The notes: generated by a model from the letters alone, not told the origin. DNA of 64,000 nt from Ehrlichia sp028752135 (GCA_028752135.1 CP082782.1:1381472-1445471), one strand, 5' to 3'; positions 9,768 to 19,308 are shown, counted from the first letter of the stretch. Numbers and translations are program-made.

Positions 9768-10102
9768 ATTTGCTATATATGCAGTACTAAAACTGCACTT
9801 TTTTATTAAATATACTCTTAGCTGATTGGATCGATTGATGATTTAATAAAAACCAAACTTTCAATTTAAATAATTCCTTTTGTTTCCTCCCCAAAAAAAA
9901 AAAAAATATAATAAAATTATGTGTACCTATATATATATTTTAAAAATAAACACCCCCGGCCTCACAACTCATATTTTTTATTTTTTATTTTTTTTATTAT
10001 TAAAATAATATTATAAAATATAATAAAAAAAAAAAATTATATAAAATAAAAACTATTACTCCATATAAATTCAACATAAAAAAAAATTAAAAAAAATTCA
10101 CA
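9768..10102. other. Low-complexity spacer upstream of 23S
   Basis: This holds the 23S leader (minus strand) and then long A and T runs (15 A at about 9893, 12 A at about 10025) broken by a C-rich island near 9951. The texture differs from other spacers in the window and suggests a poorly resolved contig junction. No gene is seen. Confidence 0.5.
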
Positions 10103-10909
10103 ATGTGCTATCACTATCTTAATAGCACTAGTAATAATTATTTAATATGCATCCACGGAATAACAAGGAATGCAATGGATTTTGAATATTTGGCAAATGT
10201 TTTATCTGCTAATTATAAGATAATATGCCCAGATATTGTAGGAAGAGGTAAAAGTTCTTGGCTAGAAAACTATAAAATGTACAATTATTCTACTTATTGT
10301 AAAAGCATCATATACTTATTAAAACATCTAAAAATCAATAAAATTGATCTTATAGGAACTTCAATGGGTGGAATAATAGGAATGTACCTAGCAGCATACT
10401 TTCCTAACTTAATTAATAAGCTTGTCATAAATGACATTGGGCCAGAAATAAAAATTACATCCTTAAAAAAAGTTTCTCAACACATAAATATTAACCCAAT
10501 ATTTTATACAATCACTGAAGCAGAAACATACATAAAACAGCTATTGTCAAACTTCGGCATAAATCAAGAACATCACTGGCAACATATTATTAAGCACAGT
10601 ATTATGGAAAATTCAAATAATACTTATTCACTAGCAGCAGATCCTAAAATAGGGATAGCATTTGATGAAGAAATTAATGACATAAAAGATACTGATATAT
10701 GGAACATATGGGATATATGGGAAAAAATACAAAGCAAAATATTAGTAATACGTGGAGAATTATCAAATATATTGACAAAAACTACATTAAAAAAAATGAC
10801 TCAATCAAAACAACATATTGACTCTATAGAATATCATAATATAGGTCATGCTCCAGCACTTATGGATAATAACCAAATATACGATATACAAAAGTGGCTG
10901 CTTAAGTGA
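10103..10909 (+). CDS. Alpha/beta hydrolase
   Basis: A 268-residue alpha/beta-hydrolase fold protein. The oxyanion motif HGITRN begins at residue 18, DIVGRGKSSW follows at about 44-53, and the nucleophile elbow GTSMGG has Ser87. A C-terminal GHAPALMD supplies the catalytic His. The family includes esterases, lipases and C-C hydrolases, so the substrate is unknown. The N-terminus is short by perhaps 10-15 residues relative to relatives, and the upstream DNA is the low-complexity region beside the 23S gene. The true start may therefore have been lost to bad sequence. Confidence 0.8.
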   Translation: MCYHYLNSTSNNYLICIHGITRNAMDFEYLANVLSANYKIICPDIVGRGKSSWLENYKMYNYSTYCKSIIYLLKHLKINKIDLIGTSMGGIIGMYLAAYFPNLINKLVINDIGPEIKITSLKKVSQHININPIFYTITEAETYIKQLLSNFGINQEHHWQHIIKHSIMENSNNTYSLAADPKIGIAFDEEINDIKDTDIWNIWDIWEKIQSKILVIRGELSNILTKTTLKKMTQSKQHIDSIEYHNIGHAPALMDNNQIYDIQKWLLK

Positions 10910-11115
10910 TTATTAAAAGGTAGCATAAACTTAATTATAGACATTTATATCCTTTGATTGCTAATTACTTACTTCACTAATTAATATACATCTAACATAT
11001 AAATTAGTTGTTGCGATATACTAATAAATAAGTTAGCAATATTTTTATATAAAATAACTAGAATAACTTAATGTTGCTGGTAAATATTAAGATTGTTAAA
11101 TTTTTAAGGTAATAC

Positions 11116-12099
11116 ATGACACAAAAACATTTACATAATTTAACAGATGAACAGTTAATAAGCTGTTACTATAGCATGCTGCTAATGCGTAGATTTGAAG
11201 AAAAGTCTGGACAACTTTATGGAATGGGTCTCATAGGAGGGTTTTGTCATTTATATATAGGACAAGAAGCTATAGCAGCGGGTATTCAAAACGTTATTAG
11301 AGAAGGAGATTCTATTATTACTAGCTATCGAGATCATGGATTTATGCTATCTGTAGGAACAGATCCAAAATATGTAATGGCAGAACTCATGGGCAAAAGT
11401 ACAGGTTGCTCAAAAGGTAAAGGTGGATCAATGCATATGTTTAACATAGAAAAACATTTCTTTGGAGGTCATGGTATTGTTGGAGCACAAGTATCTCTAG
11501 GAACAGGAATTGCTCTTGCTAACAAATACAAAAAGAATAATAATGTTGTATTTACATGTTTCGGAGATGGAGCAATTAATCAAGGACAAGTTTTCGAATC
11601 TTTCAATATAGCAGCCTTGTGGAAATTACCTGTGATATATATAATAGAAAATAATGAATATGCAATGGGAACACCTGTATCCAGATCATCATATATAACT
11701 GATTTATATAAAAAAGGAGAAAGCTTTGGTATACCTGGCTATCAAGTAAACGGAATGGATTTATTCTCCGTAACAAAAGCCGCAAACGATGCAGTAGATC
11801 ATTGTAGATCACAAAATGGTCCAATCCTATTAGAAATGAAAACTTATCGCTATAGAGGACATTCCATGTCAGACCCAGCAAATTATCGCTCTAAACAAGA
11901 AGTAGAAGAAATAAAAGAACAAAAAGATCCCATAACTAATTTAAAAAATTATATGATATCTCATAATATTATATCCGATGATGATTGTAATAAATATGAG
12001 AAAGAAATACGTACTATAGTAAAAGAAGCAGTAGATTTTTCTCAAAATAGCAATGAACCTGATATTAATAGCTTATATACTGACGTTTATAAAGATTAG
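11116..12099 (+). CDS. pdhA: Pyruvate dehydrogenase E1 component, alpha subunit
   Basis: The 327-residue alpha subunit of the thiamine-diphosphate-dependent E1 of the pyruvate dehydrogenase complex, which decarboxylates pyruvate and feeds acetyl-CoA to the TCA cycle. Visible features are the RRFEEKSGQLYG opening, the GHGIVGAQ loop and the ThDP/Mg motif GDGAINQGQVFESFN with IIENN. The phosphorylation-loop region YRYRGHSMSDP is also present. The start at 11116 is preceded by TTTTTAAGGTAATAC, a reasonable ribosome-binding site. pdhB is not adjacent. A hairpin about 90 bases past the stop may end the transcript. Confidence 0.95.
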   Translation: MTQKHLHNLTDEQLISCYYSMLLMRRFEEKSGQLYGMGLIGGFCHLYIGQEAIAAGIQNVIREGDSIITSYRDHGFMLSVGTDPKYVMAELMGKSTGCSKGKGGSMHMFNIEKHFFGGHGIVGAQVSLGTGIALANKYKKNNNVVFTCFGDGAINQGQVFESFNIAALWKLPVIYIIENNEYAMGTPVSRSSYITDLYKKGESFGIPGYQVNGMDLFSVTKAANDAVDHCRSQNGPILLEMKTYRYRGHSMSDPANYRSKQEVEEIKEQKDPITNLKNYMISHNIISDDDCNKYEKEIRTIVKEAVDFSQNSNEPDINSLYTDVYKD

Positions 12100-12191
12100 G
12101 ACATATGAAATAATTGGCTAATATTAAGGGTTTATTACTAAAGAAAATACAAAAATAGTTACAACACACGTATTTCTTATAATGATATACC

Positions 12192-12218
12192 AAACTTGCA
12201 TAGATTTGTTGCAAGTTT
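12192..12218 (+). terminator. 9-bp hairpin between pdhA and the virB9 paralogue
   Basis: AAACTTGCA (12192-12200) and TGCAAGTTT (12210-12218) form a perfect 9-bp inverted repeat with a 9-base loop, followed by TAATATT. It could terminate pdhA. Because its right arm overlaps the candidate -35 box of the next gene, it could instead be an operator. Confidence 0.5.
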
Positions 12219-12236
12219 TAATATTAATGTTAGAAT
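12209..12236 (+). promoter_or_regulatory. Candidate promoter for the virB9 paralogue
   Basis: TTGCAA (12209-12214), 16 bases, TAGAAT (12231-12236). It lies 30 bases upstream of the virB9-like ATG and overlaps the right arm of the inverted repeat at 12192-12218. Confidence 0.45.
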
Positions 12237-12265
12237 AAAGAGTTGTACATTTTATACAAACACAG

Positions 12266-13045
12266 ATGAGAAATATAGCTATAATTTTTATTTTCACCTT
12301 ATTAAGTAGTATAGTCTGTTTTGCTAAACAAGAAGTACGTTCTATAGCTCAAGATAACCATATAAAAGTTATTACTTATAATCCACACGCTATACACAAA
12401 TACGTAGGATTCTATGGATATCAATCCAGTATATTATTCGAAGAAGGAGAAAGCATTGACACTATATCCATGGGTGATTCAACAGGATGGCAATTAACAC
12501 CAAAAGGTAATAGACTATTTATTAAACCTATAGCAGATAAAGCAAATACTAATGCAACAATAATAACAAACAAAAGAGTATATTATTTTGAATTTTTTGC
12601 GGAAGAAGCAAAAGGACTTGATGACCCAAGGCTAGCTTATGAAGTAAGATTTCTATATTCTTCTAGTGAAAGCTTTGCTACAGGTGATAGTTCAGATATG
12701 GTATTATCAGTTAACCAATCTGCTATACCAGATTTAACTGACTCTGAGGTTGCAAAGAAAGGATTAAATTTTGATTATTTAGTTTCACATAACAGAGGCA
12801 GCCAAAGAATTGTTCCTCTCAAAATTTTTGATGATAATCAATTTACTTATATGCAATTTGCTCATATAAATGCAGATTTACCTTCAATATTCACTGTAGA
12901 TTCTGAAGGATATGAATCATTAATTAATTTTAGAATATCTGGAGACTATGTAATTATTGAACGAGTCAGTGATGCATTCACATTACGTTATGGGTCAGAT
13001 ACAGTATGTGTATTTAATAATAAATACAGAAAAAAGAGAAGATAA
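12266..13045 (+). CDS. virB9-2: VirB9-type type IV secretion protein (second copy type)
   Basis: A 259-residue VirB9/TrbG-family protein with a signal peptide (about residues 1-20, cleaved after FA). The N-terminal beta domain contains ITYNPHAIHKYVGFYGYQSSI and the linker is negatively charged. The C-terminal domain contains QFTYMQFAH and the strand pair ending at FTLRYGSDTVCVFNN. VirB9 forms part of the outer-membrane core of type IV secretion machines. Ehrlichia and Anaplasma scatter vir genes and carry a second virB9 outside the main clusters. Here it stands alone between pdhA and trxA, so it is probably that second copy. Family assignment is firm; the copy number label is inferred from context. 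Confidence 0.85.
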   Translation: MRNIAIIFIFTLLSSIVCFAKQEVRSIAQDNHIKVITYNPHAIHKYVGFYGYQSSILFEEGESIDTISMGDSTGWQLTPKGNRLFIKPIADKANTNATIITNKRVYYFEFFAEEAKGLDDPRLAYEVRFLYSSSESFATGDSSDMVLSVNQSAIPDLTDSEVAKKGLNFDYLVSHNRGSQRIVPLKIFDDNQFTYMQFAHINADLPSIFTVDSEGYESLINFRISGDYVIIERVSDAFTLRYGSDTVCVFNNKYRKKRR

Positions 13046-13574
13046 AATTCACAGACTGAAAAAAAATGTAATGTATTTTTTAAAACATTTTAGACCAATA
13101 ATATTATTGTTTTAAATTATAAATAGTTACATTTTATATGTACCTTCGCTTATAACCTGAATTTGTAAGTAGACACCATATAACTCTAGTTTATAGTATT
13201 TACAGATATCTAATAATTGAATATATAATTATTGAATAACACTAACAATGGAAAAAAGTAATAAAATGAATCTATCGCTTACTGTTATTTCTTGATTTGA
13301 TAAAGTTCATAATAAATATCCTAACAATCATAATCCACTTTATACTAAAGTACCTAAAAACATAAGATTTTCACTACTATAGAACTTCAAAAGATATGAA
13401 TTCATTGATTTTAAATACTCACTAGTTATACAACAATTAAAATACAATTATTATCAACATAACACTTAAAACAAGATAGCCCTAAAAGGAATGAGATTTT
13501 TTTATTATTGTCCTTGCGATAATTGATAACTATTTTACAATACATAAGTAATTTTATATAAAAGGTAGAAGTTT
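13046..13574. other. Intergenic between virB9 paralogue and trxA
   Basis: About 530 bases of AT-rich spacer with no coding pattern. It includes a 14-bp palindrome, CAATAATATTATTG at 13096-13109, followed by TTTT, which could terminate the virB9-like gene. The trxA promoter candidate lies near the right end. Confidence 0.5.
13514..13541 (+). promoter_or_regulatory. Candidate promoter for trxA
   Basis: TTGCGA (13514-13519), 16 bases, TACAAT (13536-13541). It lies 33 bases upstream of the trxA ATG. Confidence 0.4.
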
Positions 13575-13898
13575 ATGGTTGAACAAATTGAAGATAGTGA
13601 TTTTCAAAGTAAGGTTATATCTTGCAACGGGGATCTTTTAGTGTTAGTAGATTTCTGGGCTCCATGGTGTGGACCTTGCAAGACTTTAGAACCTCAACTA
13701 GAAAAATTAGCACAACAATATGAAGAAAAAATAAAGGTATATAAAGTAAATATTGAAGATAATCAAGATGCTGCTATTCAATATGGAGTAAGTGCAGTAC
13801 CAACTATTTTGATGTTTAGAGGTGGACAGAAGTTAGCACAAGTTATCGGAGCAGATATTTCAAAAATAATTAACGAATTAAATCGTTATATTAATTAA
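13575..13898 (+). CDS. trxA: Thioredoxin
   Basis: A 107-residue thioredoxin with the active-site motif WCGPC at 31-35, preceded by VDFWAP, and the cis-proline segment SAVPTIL. It reduces disulfides in cytosolic proteins, including ribonucleotide reductase. Size and motifs are standard. The ATG at 13575 follows AAAAGGTAGAAGTTT, a good ribosome-binding site. It is a single-gene unit with long spacers on both sides. Confidence 0.96.
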   Translation: MVEQIEDSDFQSKVISCNGDLLVLVDFWAPWCGPCKTLEPQLEKLAQQYEEKIKVYKVNIEDNQDAAIQYGVSAVPTILMFRGGQKLAQVIGADISKIINELNRYIN

Positions 13899-14215
13899 AT
13901 ACATTATAGCTAAATAAGTAACATGCTAGCACTTTTAACTACTGTTAATATATATTTATTTAATAACAGGTTAGTAAGTATTTTATTTTTTTATGTTAAA
14001 TTCTGCCAATTACATAGTAATTTATATAACATGCTACTAAGTTCTTACCATTAAACTTACATGATTTGTGTTAATAAAAATGCCAGTTAAAGTAAAATCT
14101 TCAGCTATTTTTCTGCAACATATTATATAAGTAACTAACATAAGATTTATTATATACACTATTTAGTTCAGAATTAAATTTACTAAATGCTAATGATTTT
14201 AAAGTCATCAAAAGC

Positions 14216-14235
14216 AGAATACAAATTTGTATTCT
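14216..14235. terminator. 20-bp palindrome followed by T tract
   Basis: AGAATACAAATTTGTATTCT is a perfect palindrome, followed by TCGATTTTTTAA on the plus strand. It resembles a terminator for rightward transcription but lies 320 bases past trxA. It could also be a protein-binding site. Confidence 0.4.
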
Positions 14236-14357
14236 TCGATTTTTTAATATATAACAACAATTTTCTACATATTTATTTAACTAGTCTAATTTATTGACCA
14301 TCTTTATTTTTAATTAAATCCCTATAATAAAACTTTTTAACTCTATCAATAATAGCA

Positions 14358-14555
14358 AATATTGTTTTCCTATTACAGTAACGCTTAATAATTTTCTTCA
14401 GAAGAAATTTCCATATTATTCTTACAAACAACATTCAATCAGCCTTATTTAAGAAACATAAATAGCAAAAAATTTCTCTATTGCAATACAAAAAAACCAT
14501 ATACATTTCAAATTAGTTTAATTTTAAATAACTTCAATCATTAAAGTAATTGCAT
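14358..14555 (-). repeat. Decayed partial copy of the mtaB 3' end and downstream DNA
   Basis: This segment parallels 14577-14770 in order. CTATTACAGTAACGCTTAA matches CTACAGTAATGTTTAA, then ATTTTCTTCAGAAGAAATTTCC matches ATTTTTCTAGGGAAAATTTCT. ACCTTTATTT-like blocks follow, and AACTTCAATCATTAAAGTAATT matches AACTTCAGCAATTAAATAATTA, which is the last mtaB codons. The copy is full of substitutions and small indels. It is a relict duplication of a gene tail, offset about 219 bases. Confidence 0.6.
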
Positions 14556-14730
14556 TATCATTCTATTACCGACTGCAAACATTATTCTTCTTTTACTACA
14601 GTAATGTTTAATAATTTTTCTAGGGAAAATTTCTAAGTTATTCTTGAAAATATAAACAAGCTTTATCTAAGAAAATATCAAGACACAAAATTTCCCCCAA
14701 TAAAAAATGTAGGATAATATCAGCTCAGTC

Positions 14731-15966
14731 CTATATAACTTCAGCAATTAAATAATTACTTTCCACCTTCTTTATTTCTACTTCAACAATACTTTGTAAT
14801 TGTACATCCTTATTCACAAATTTCACTAATGCAAAATTTTCTGCTCTACCAACGCCTGATTTTTCAACAACAATACTTTGTTTTGTATATAACAGAGTAT
14901 TGTAAAAATTAGATAACCTCTCTTTAGCAATTTCACATAAAAGTTTTACACGTCTTTTTTTTATCTCTTGTGATACTTGCGGCATTCTAGCAGCAGGAGT
15001 ACCTTCCCTCCTTGAATATGGGAAAATATGTAAATATGAAATATTAGCTTCTTCTATCAACTTAACTGTATCATTAAACATTTCTTCCGTTTCTGTTGGG
15101 AATCCAACAATAATATCTGCACCAAATGCTACTTCTTTTCTTTGTTCACTGATCTTATTACAAAACTCTATTACTTTTTCTCTACTATGCCTACGTTTCA
15201 TTCTTTTAAGAATCAAATTACTTCCTGATTGTAAACTCAGATGCAAATGCGGCATAAATCTAGGTTCATTTACAATAATATCAATAAGGTCATCTTCTAT
15301 TTCTGCCAAATCTATAGATGATAACCTTAACCTACACAACTGAGGTACTGCACTTAAGACCCTTTTAATCATTATTCCAAGTGTACGTTGGCCATAAATA
15401 TCTAAGCCAAAGTCACTTATATCTACACCAGTAAAAACAACTTCATTATACCCATAATCAACACAATGTCTTACCTGATTAATAATATCTTCTATGCTTA
15501 AAGAACGATTCTTCCCTCTTGCTTTTGTGATAACACAAAACGTACATTCATGATTACATCCATTTTGAATCTCAATTAATGCTCTAGATCTACCAGAAAA
15601 CTTTTTTACAACATCATTTTTAACTCTTTCTGACTCATCTATATTGCCTACAATAACTTTAGCATCACTAACATAATTTTCATATTTCAGCTTATCTTGA
15701 TTTCCTAATACCTTCATTACTCCTGGCATATTAACATATAATTCTGGATTCAACTGAGCAGCACATCCTGCTACAATAATTTTAATGTTAGCATTGTTAT
15801 TATAAAGTTTGCGTATCTTAGATCTTACTTGACGCTCAGCTTCATTAGTTACAGCACAACTATGTACAACAACTACATCATTTAATTGTGCTTTCTCCAA
15901 ATTACTTTTTATAATTTCACTTTCATAAAAATTTAACCTGCATCCAAAGGTAATCACTTCACTCAT
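14731..15966 (-). CDS. mtaB: tRNA t6A37 methylthiotransferase MtaB
   Basis: A radical-SAM methylthiotransferase that converts t6A to ms2t6A at position 37 of ANN-decoding tRNAs. The 411-residue protein has the N-terminal UPF0004 domain with Cys9, Cys37 and Cys68 for one cluster, and the radical-SAM CxxxCxxC at Cys137, Cys141 and Cys144. A C-terminal TRAM-like region starts near residue 350. MtaB is favoured over MiaB and RimO by the FGCRLNFYES opening and SCAVT motif. The start ATG at 15966 has a perfect 18-bp palindrome about 40 bases upstream. A degraded copy of its 3' tail lies downstream. Confidence 0.92.
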   Translation of the reverse strand: MSEVITFGCRLNFYESEIIKSNLEKAQLNDVVVVHSCAVTNEAERQVRSKIRKLYNNNANIKIIVAGCAAQLNPELYVNMPGVMKVLGNQDKLKYENYVSDAKVIVGNIDESERVKNDVVKKFSGRSRALIEIQNGCNHECTFCVITKARGKNRSLSIEDIINQVRHCVDYGYNEVVFTGVDISDFGLDIYGQRTLGIMIKRVLSAVPQLCRLRLSSIDLAEIEDDLIDIIVNEPRFMPHLHLSLQSGSNLILKRMKRRHSREKVIEFCNKISEQRKEVAFGADIIVGFPTETEEMFNDTVKLIEEANISYLHIFPYSRREGTPAARMPQVSQEIKKRRVKLLCEIAKERLSNFYNTLLYTKQSIVVEKSGVGRAENFALVKFVNKDVQLQSIVEVEIKKVESNYLIAEVI

Positions 15967-16775
15967 TACAATTCTCTACCTATTATTACACAATTGATAT
16001 CACAATATGATAATTATCATATTTTTTAAATTAGCTCCCTTAAAACTATTTTTTTAACTTTATAATTAAATTTACTATTATCCAAAATTATATAAATTTT
16101 AACATTACAATATAGCTTATTCGATAAAATATAACTGAGTAAAAATTACTGCCCATGAAGTACTATTAGAATAACTGATAACACTATAATCAATACATTT
16201 ACACCTTAAAGATAGAACATTAAGTAAATAACCAGCTTTTTTATTTACTCTCAACTCTAGATTAAAAATCTTATATCTTAAAATAACAGTATATGTTACC
16301 AACGTGAAATTATTCTCTAACAAGAACAATATAAACAATTGCAGAAATTTTTAATTACGCTAACAAAAATACTTTATCACATAAACTTGTAAGTTTAACA
16401 TTTTTATAAGTTTTACGCAATATTACATTAGCTTCATGTAATAGAACCACAGAAGATTAAAATGTATAGTATTCCTTATTACATAAGCACTTAATAACTA
16501 TAAACATTTAATTCTATTTTGAATTAAACTAAGTCATAAAACCCTATTATAGTCATATAAAATCTCATTTTTAAGAATACAATTTAATAGTTCTAATACA
16601 AATAACTTCTCCTATTTTATAATTACCTAGACAAAACTCATTTCTTACTACTACACAACCCCCACTTAGAATTTTCTATTTATTTTTCAACAACAACATT
16701 TATTTTATAGATGGTAAAGTATAACCTTTTTTATTTTATCCCCATCTAGATTATATAAACATTTACTAGATTTTA
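15967..16775. other. Intergenic between xseB and mtaB
   Basis: About 810 bases of AT-rich spacer. The only definite structure is the palindrome at 16005-16022. A 73-codon open frame at 16117-16338 on the minus strand has no recognisable features or ribosome-binding site and is treated as chance. Confidence 0.5.
16005..16022. promoter_or_regulatory. 18-bp perfect palindrome upstream of mtaB
   Basis: ATATGATAATTATCATAT is fully symmetric and is followed by TTTTT on the plus strand. It lies 39 bases upstream of the mtaB start codon, where an operator would sit. No gene ends nearby that would need a terminator. Confidence 0.35.
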
Positions 16776-16964
16776 TCATTCCCTTACTTCAATTTTAAGT
16801 TCTATATCTTCAATAACTTTATTACAGTACTCATAGAGCTCTTTACCACGACTATACAACTCCACACTTCTACTTAGACTTATCTGACTAGATTCTAATT
16901 CTTTCACTATGAGTTCCAGTTCCTCTACAGCATTCTCAAAAGTATAATTATCACCAATAGACAT
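16776..16964 (-). CDS. xseB: Exodeoxyribonuclease VII small subunit
   Basis: A 62-residue protein with the XseB pattern: FENAVEELELIVKELESSQISL then a second helix with SVELYSRGKELYEYC. It forms the small-subunit coiled helices of exonuclease VII, which degrades single-stranded DNA together with XseA. It is slightly shorter than the family's usual 70-80 residues, mostly at the C-terminus. xseA is not in the window. The NDUFS4-like gene starts divergently 66 bases away. Confidence 0.85.
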   Translation of the reverse strand: MSIGDNYTFENAVEELELIVKELESSQISLSRSVELYSRGKELYEYCNKVIEDIELKIEVRE

Positions 16965-17030
16965 AAACTATTATTTACTATATACATTTAACATAGTAAT
17001 TGCTTTTTTATATAAGAACAAGTATCAAAT

Positions 17031-17324
17031 ATGCGTGCAAGAATATATAAGGCTACAAAAAGTGCTATGCAGTCTGGTCAAAACAATACAAATGTATGGC
17101 AACTTGAGTTTGAACCTTCAGGGAGTCAATATATTGAACCACTCATGAAGTGGACTGGGTCTCGTGATACAGTACAACAAATTAGATTGTTTTTCAACAC
17201 TAAAGAACAAGCAATAGAATATGCAAAAACACATAATATAGCATATACCGTCTTTAAGGAAAACTTACGTATAATCACACCTAAATCTTATTCTAGTAAC
17301 TTTACAAGGCCTCGAGACTTATAG
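17031..17324 (+). CDS. NDUFS4-like accessory subunit of NADH dehydrogenase
   Basis: A 97-residue protein of the ETC complex I conserved-region family, the bacterial counterpart of mitochondrial NDUFS4. It starts MRARIYKATKSAMQSG, contains WQLEFEP, LMKWTGSRD and the alternation FNTKEQAIEYAK, and ends with a basic RPRDL tail, as in alphaproteobacterial homologues. It stabilises the NADH-oxidising arm of complex I on the cytoplasmic side of the inner membrane. The NDUFA12 homologue at 47903 is a second accessory subunit of the same complex. Confidence 0.88.
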   Translation: MRARIYKATKSAMQSGQNNTNVWQLEFEPSGSQYIEPLMKWTGSRDTVQQIRLFFNTKEQAIEYAKTHNIAYTVFKENLRIITPKSYSSNFTRPRDL

Positions 17325-17730
17325 TGATACTATTGTATTTTAAAAATAATTGTATATACAATTGTATAAGGTTGTATAACATAATTACAAAATGCATCCT
17401 ATTTTATACAAACTATAAATAGAGAATATTACACTTAATCTTATTAGTATTTTAAAAACATTTCTGATCAAGAGAGCCAATTCAACAAATTACATGCTAT
17501 ATAAAAAAATTATCATACATACTTTTCCTTAGGGTACATGCCACAAATTGATAACAACAAAAAACAATTTTGAAAAATCATAAATAATACTAATTACTCA
17601 ACAAAAATAACTTAATTTTTATATATAGTTAAAATTTTACTCATAAATACATTTTTCATGATTCTATAGTTGTAAAGCAATTCATACTTATGCTACAGTA
17701 TTCCATACATTTAACAGCACATAAAAAATT
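17325..17730. other. Intergenic
   Basis: About 400 bases. AATTGTATATACAATT at 17348-17363 is a 16-bp palindrome just after the NDUFS4-like stop and may act in termination. TTGTATA recurs four times nearby. Nothing else stands out. Confidence 0.45.
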
Positions 17731-18648
17731 ATGTTTTTCATTTTGCTACTAAAGGTCATGCCTTTATACATAACAGTATTACTAGGATTTATTGCAGGTA
17801 AATTTCTAAAAATAGATAATCCTAGTATAGCAAGGTTATTATTCTACATTATGGGACCAATTGTGATATTTTTTGGAATATCACAAACAAAAATAAACTC
17901 AGAAGTTTTATCTCTACCTTTTTTGACTTGGTTTGTGTGTTGTATAATGTCAGCTGTAGTATATTATACATCTGCTTTAATGTTTAGAGATAATACAAGA
18001 AACATATTAGCATTCAGTTCAGGAAGCTCAAGCATGGGTTTTTTTGGGCTACCAGTAGCTCTAGCAATGTTTGACGATAATACAGTATCTATATACCTTT
18101 TTTGCTATGTAGGCATGCTGATGTTTGAAAACAGTTTTGGTTTTTATATTGCAACTCAGGGAATATACACTCCAAAAAAATGTATAATCAAATTAATTAC
18201 ACTACCTGCAGCTCATGCTGCAATAATAGCATTAATTTTTAACTGCTTACAAATACCTATACCTACATTTTTATCTGATATTGCAATAAACATTAGAGGT
18301 ACTTATGTTACACTAGGAATGATGTTATTAGGTATAGCAGTTGCAAATATTAAAATTTTCAATATCGACTGGAAATTTATCTCACTTACTTTAATCATAA
18401 AATACGTATTGTGGCCGGTCTTAATTATTGGCTTCATTGTCCTAGATAAATTAACCATACAACTATATAATAATGATATATATAGAGCACTAATATTATT
18501 AGCTATAATACCAATGTCAGGTACAGGTATAATATTAGCCACAATTTTAAATAACAATCCAGATAAAACAGCAATAATGTTATTAGTTAATACAATTATA
18601 GGATTATTTTATGTTCCAATGATGATCTCAATATTACTGTACGAATAA
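17731..18648 (+). CDS. AEC (auxin efflux carrier) family permease
   Basis: A 305-residue integral membrane protein with about ten hydrophobic segments arranged as two inverted halves, as in AEC permeases. The second half has the family's GTYVTLGMMLLGIAVAN-type segment and a C-terminal helix with PMSGTGIILA. Bacterial AEC members export organic anions such as malate or malonate, or amino acids; the substrate cannot be assigned. The ATG at 17731 begins directly with the first membrane helix. It has its own long spacers and no obvious operon partner. Confidence 0.8.
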   Translation: MFFILLLKVMPLYITVLLGFIAGKFLKIDNPSIARLLFYIMGPIVIFFGISQTKINSEVLSLPFLTWFVCCIMSAVVYYTSALMFRDNTRNILAFSSGSSSMGFFGLPVALAMFDDNTVSIYLFCYVGMLMFENSFGFYIATQGIYTPKKCIIKLITLPAAHAAIIALIFNCLQIPIPTFLSDIAINIRGTYVTLGMMLLGIAVANIKIFNIDWKFISLTLIIKYVLWPVLIIGFIVLDKLTIQLYNNDIYRALILLAIIPMSGTGIILATILNNNPDKTAIMLLVNTIIGLFYVPMMISILLYE

Positions 18649-19308
18649 CTAAGATTCAGATCAATTCTATATTCTATTTGAATGATAGTACTGTAAGGTA
18701 ATATTGCAAACTAAATCCTAACGTTTCAATATATACTTTGACTCGAGTTCAAATTACAACATACCATTACTTGGTACTCCACTGATATAGATTTTATTTA
18801 AAGGGTATAATGTAGTAACTAAAAAAACAGATCAAAGAATTTTAAAATACACTTATCTTACATAATTATTCCAAGAATTTCTCGTCAACAAAAATTTATA
18901 AGCATTTCATTACTATAATACTAAAAAAAAAAATACCACTATCTAATAGTTACAGTAAACAAATAATCTCTTGTCAGTATCTATAAGTCATTAAAACCAG
19001 AATGAAAAACAACAATTAGACAATAGAAAAATTTTTAAAACTCTTACTAGATATTCTTATATATTATCACTCTAAAACTCACCAAAATTTGTTATTCATA
19101 ACTTATAGCAAATAACATATAAACTGACAATCAACTACATGATCCTGTAAGATATTAAGTAATAGAAAGGCAGACCTAGATTTAATTATACTTATTTACT
19201 ACAATAGTATTTACTTCAGAAATTCTATAAATCCATCTATAAACATCTAAAAGTACTTTATTTTTACCATGACCCATAGTCAGACATTTGATAATAGAAA
19301 AGATAGAC
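18649..19308. other. Intergenic between AEC permease and rsmD
   Basis: A 660-base convergent spacer. Its right part holds a degraded copy of the rsmD 3' end (19159-19252, listed separately). No gene is visible in the remainder. Confidence 0.55.
19159..19252 (-). repeat. Decayed partial copy of the rsmD 3' end
   Basis: TAATAGAAAGGCAGACCT then TTAATTATACTTATTTACT and TTCAGAAATTCTATAAATCC repeat, in order, TAATAGAAAAGATAGAC, TTAATTATATTTATTTGCT and TTTAGAAATTCCATAAATCC of 19291-19377. The latter contains the rsmD stop and last 23 or so codons. It is a tail duplication about 130 bases downstream of its parent, now with many substitutions. Confidence 0.65.

Larger units (their letters stand above)
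13899..14730. other. Intergenic between trxA and mtaB
   Basis: An 830-base convergent spacer. It holds a 20-bp palindrome (14216-14235) and a decayed copy of the region at and beyond the 3' end of mtaB (14358-14555), both listed separately. No intact gene is visible. Confidence 0.6.

Noticed and set aside
9880..10090. Low-complexity A/T runs as a replication origin
   Set aside because: No DnaA boxes or related genes; the texture fits a poor-quality junction beside the 23S gene.
16117..16338. 73-codon minus-strand open frame
   Set aside because: No ribosome-binding site, domain or sensible composition; chance frame in an AT-rich spacer.
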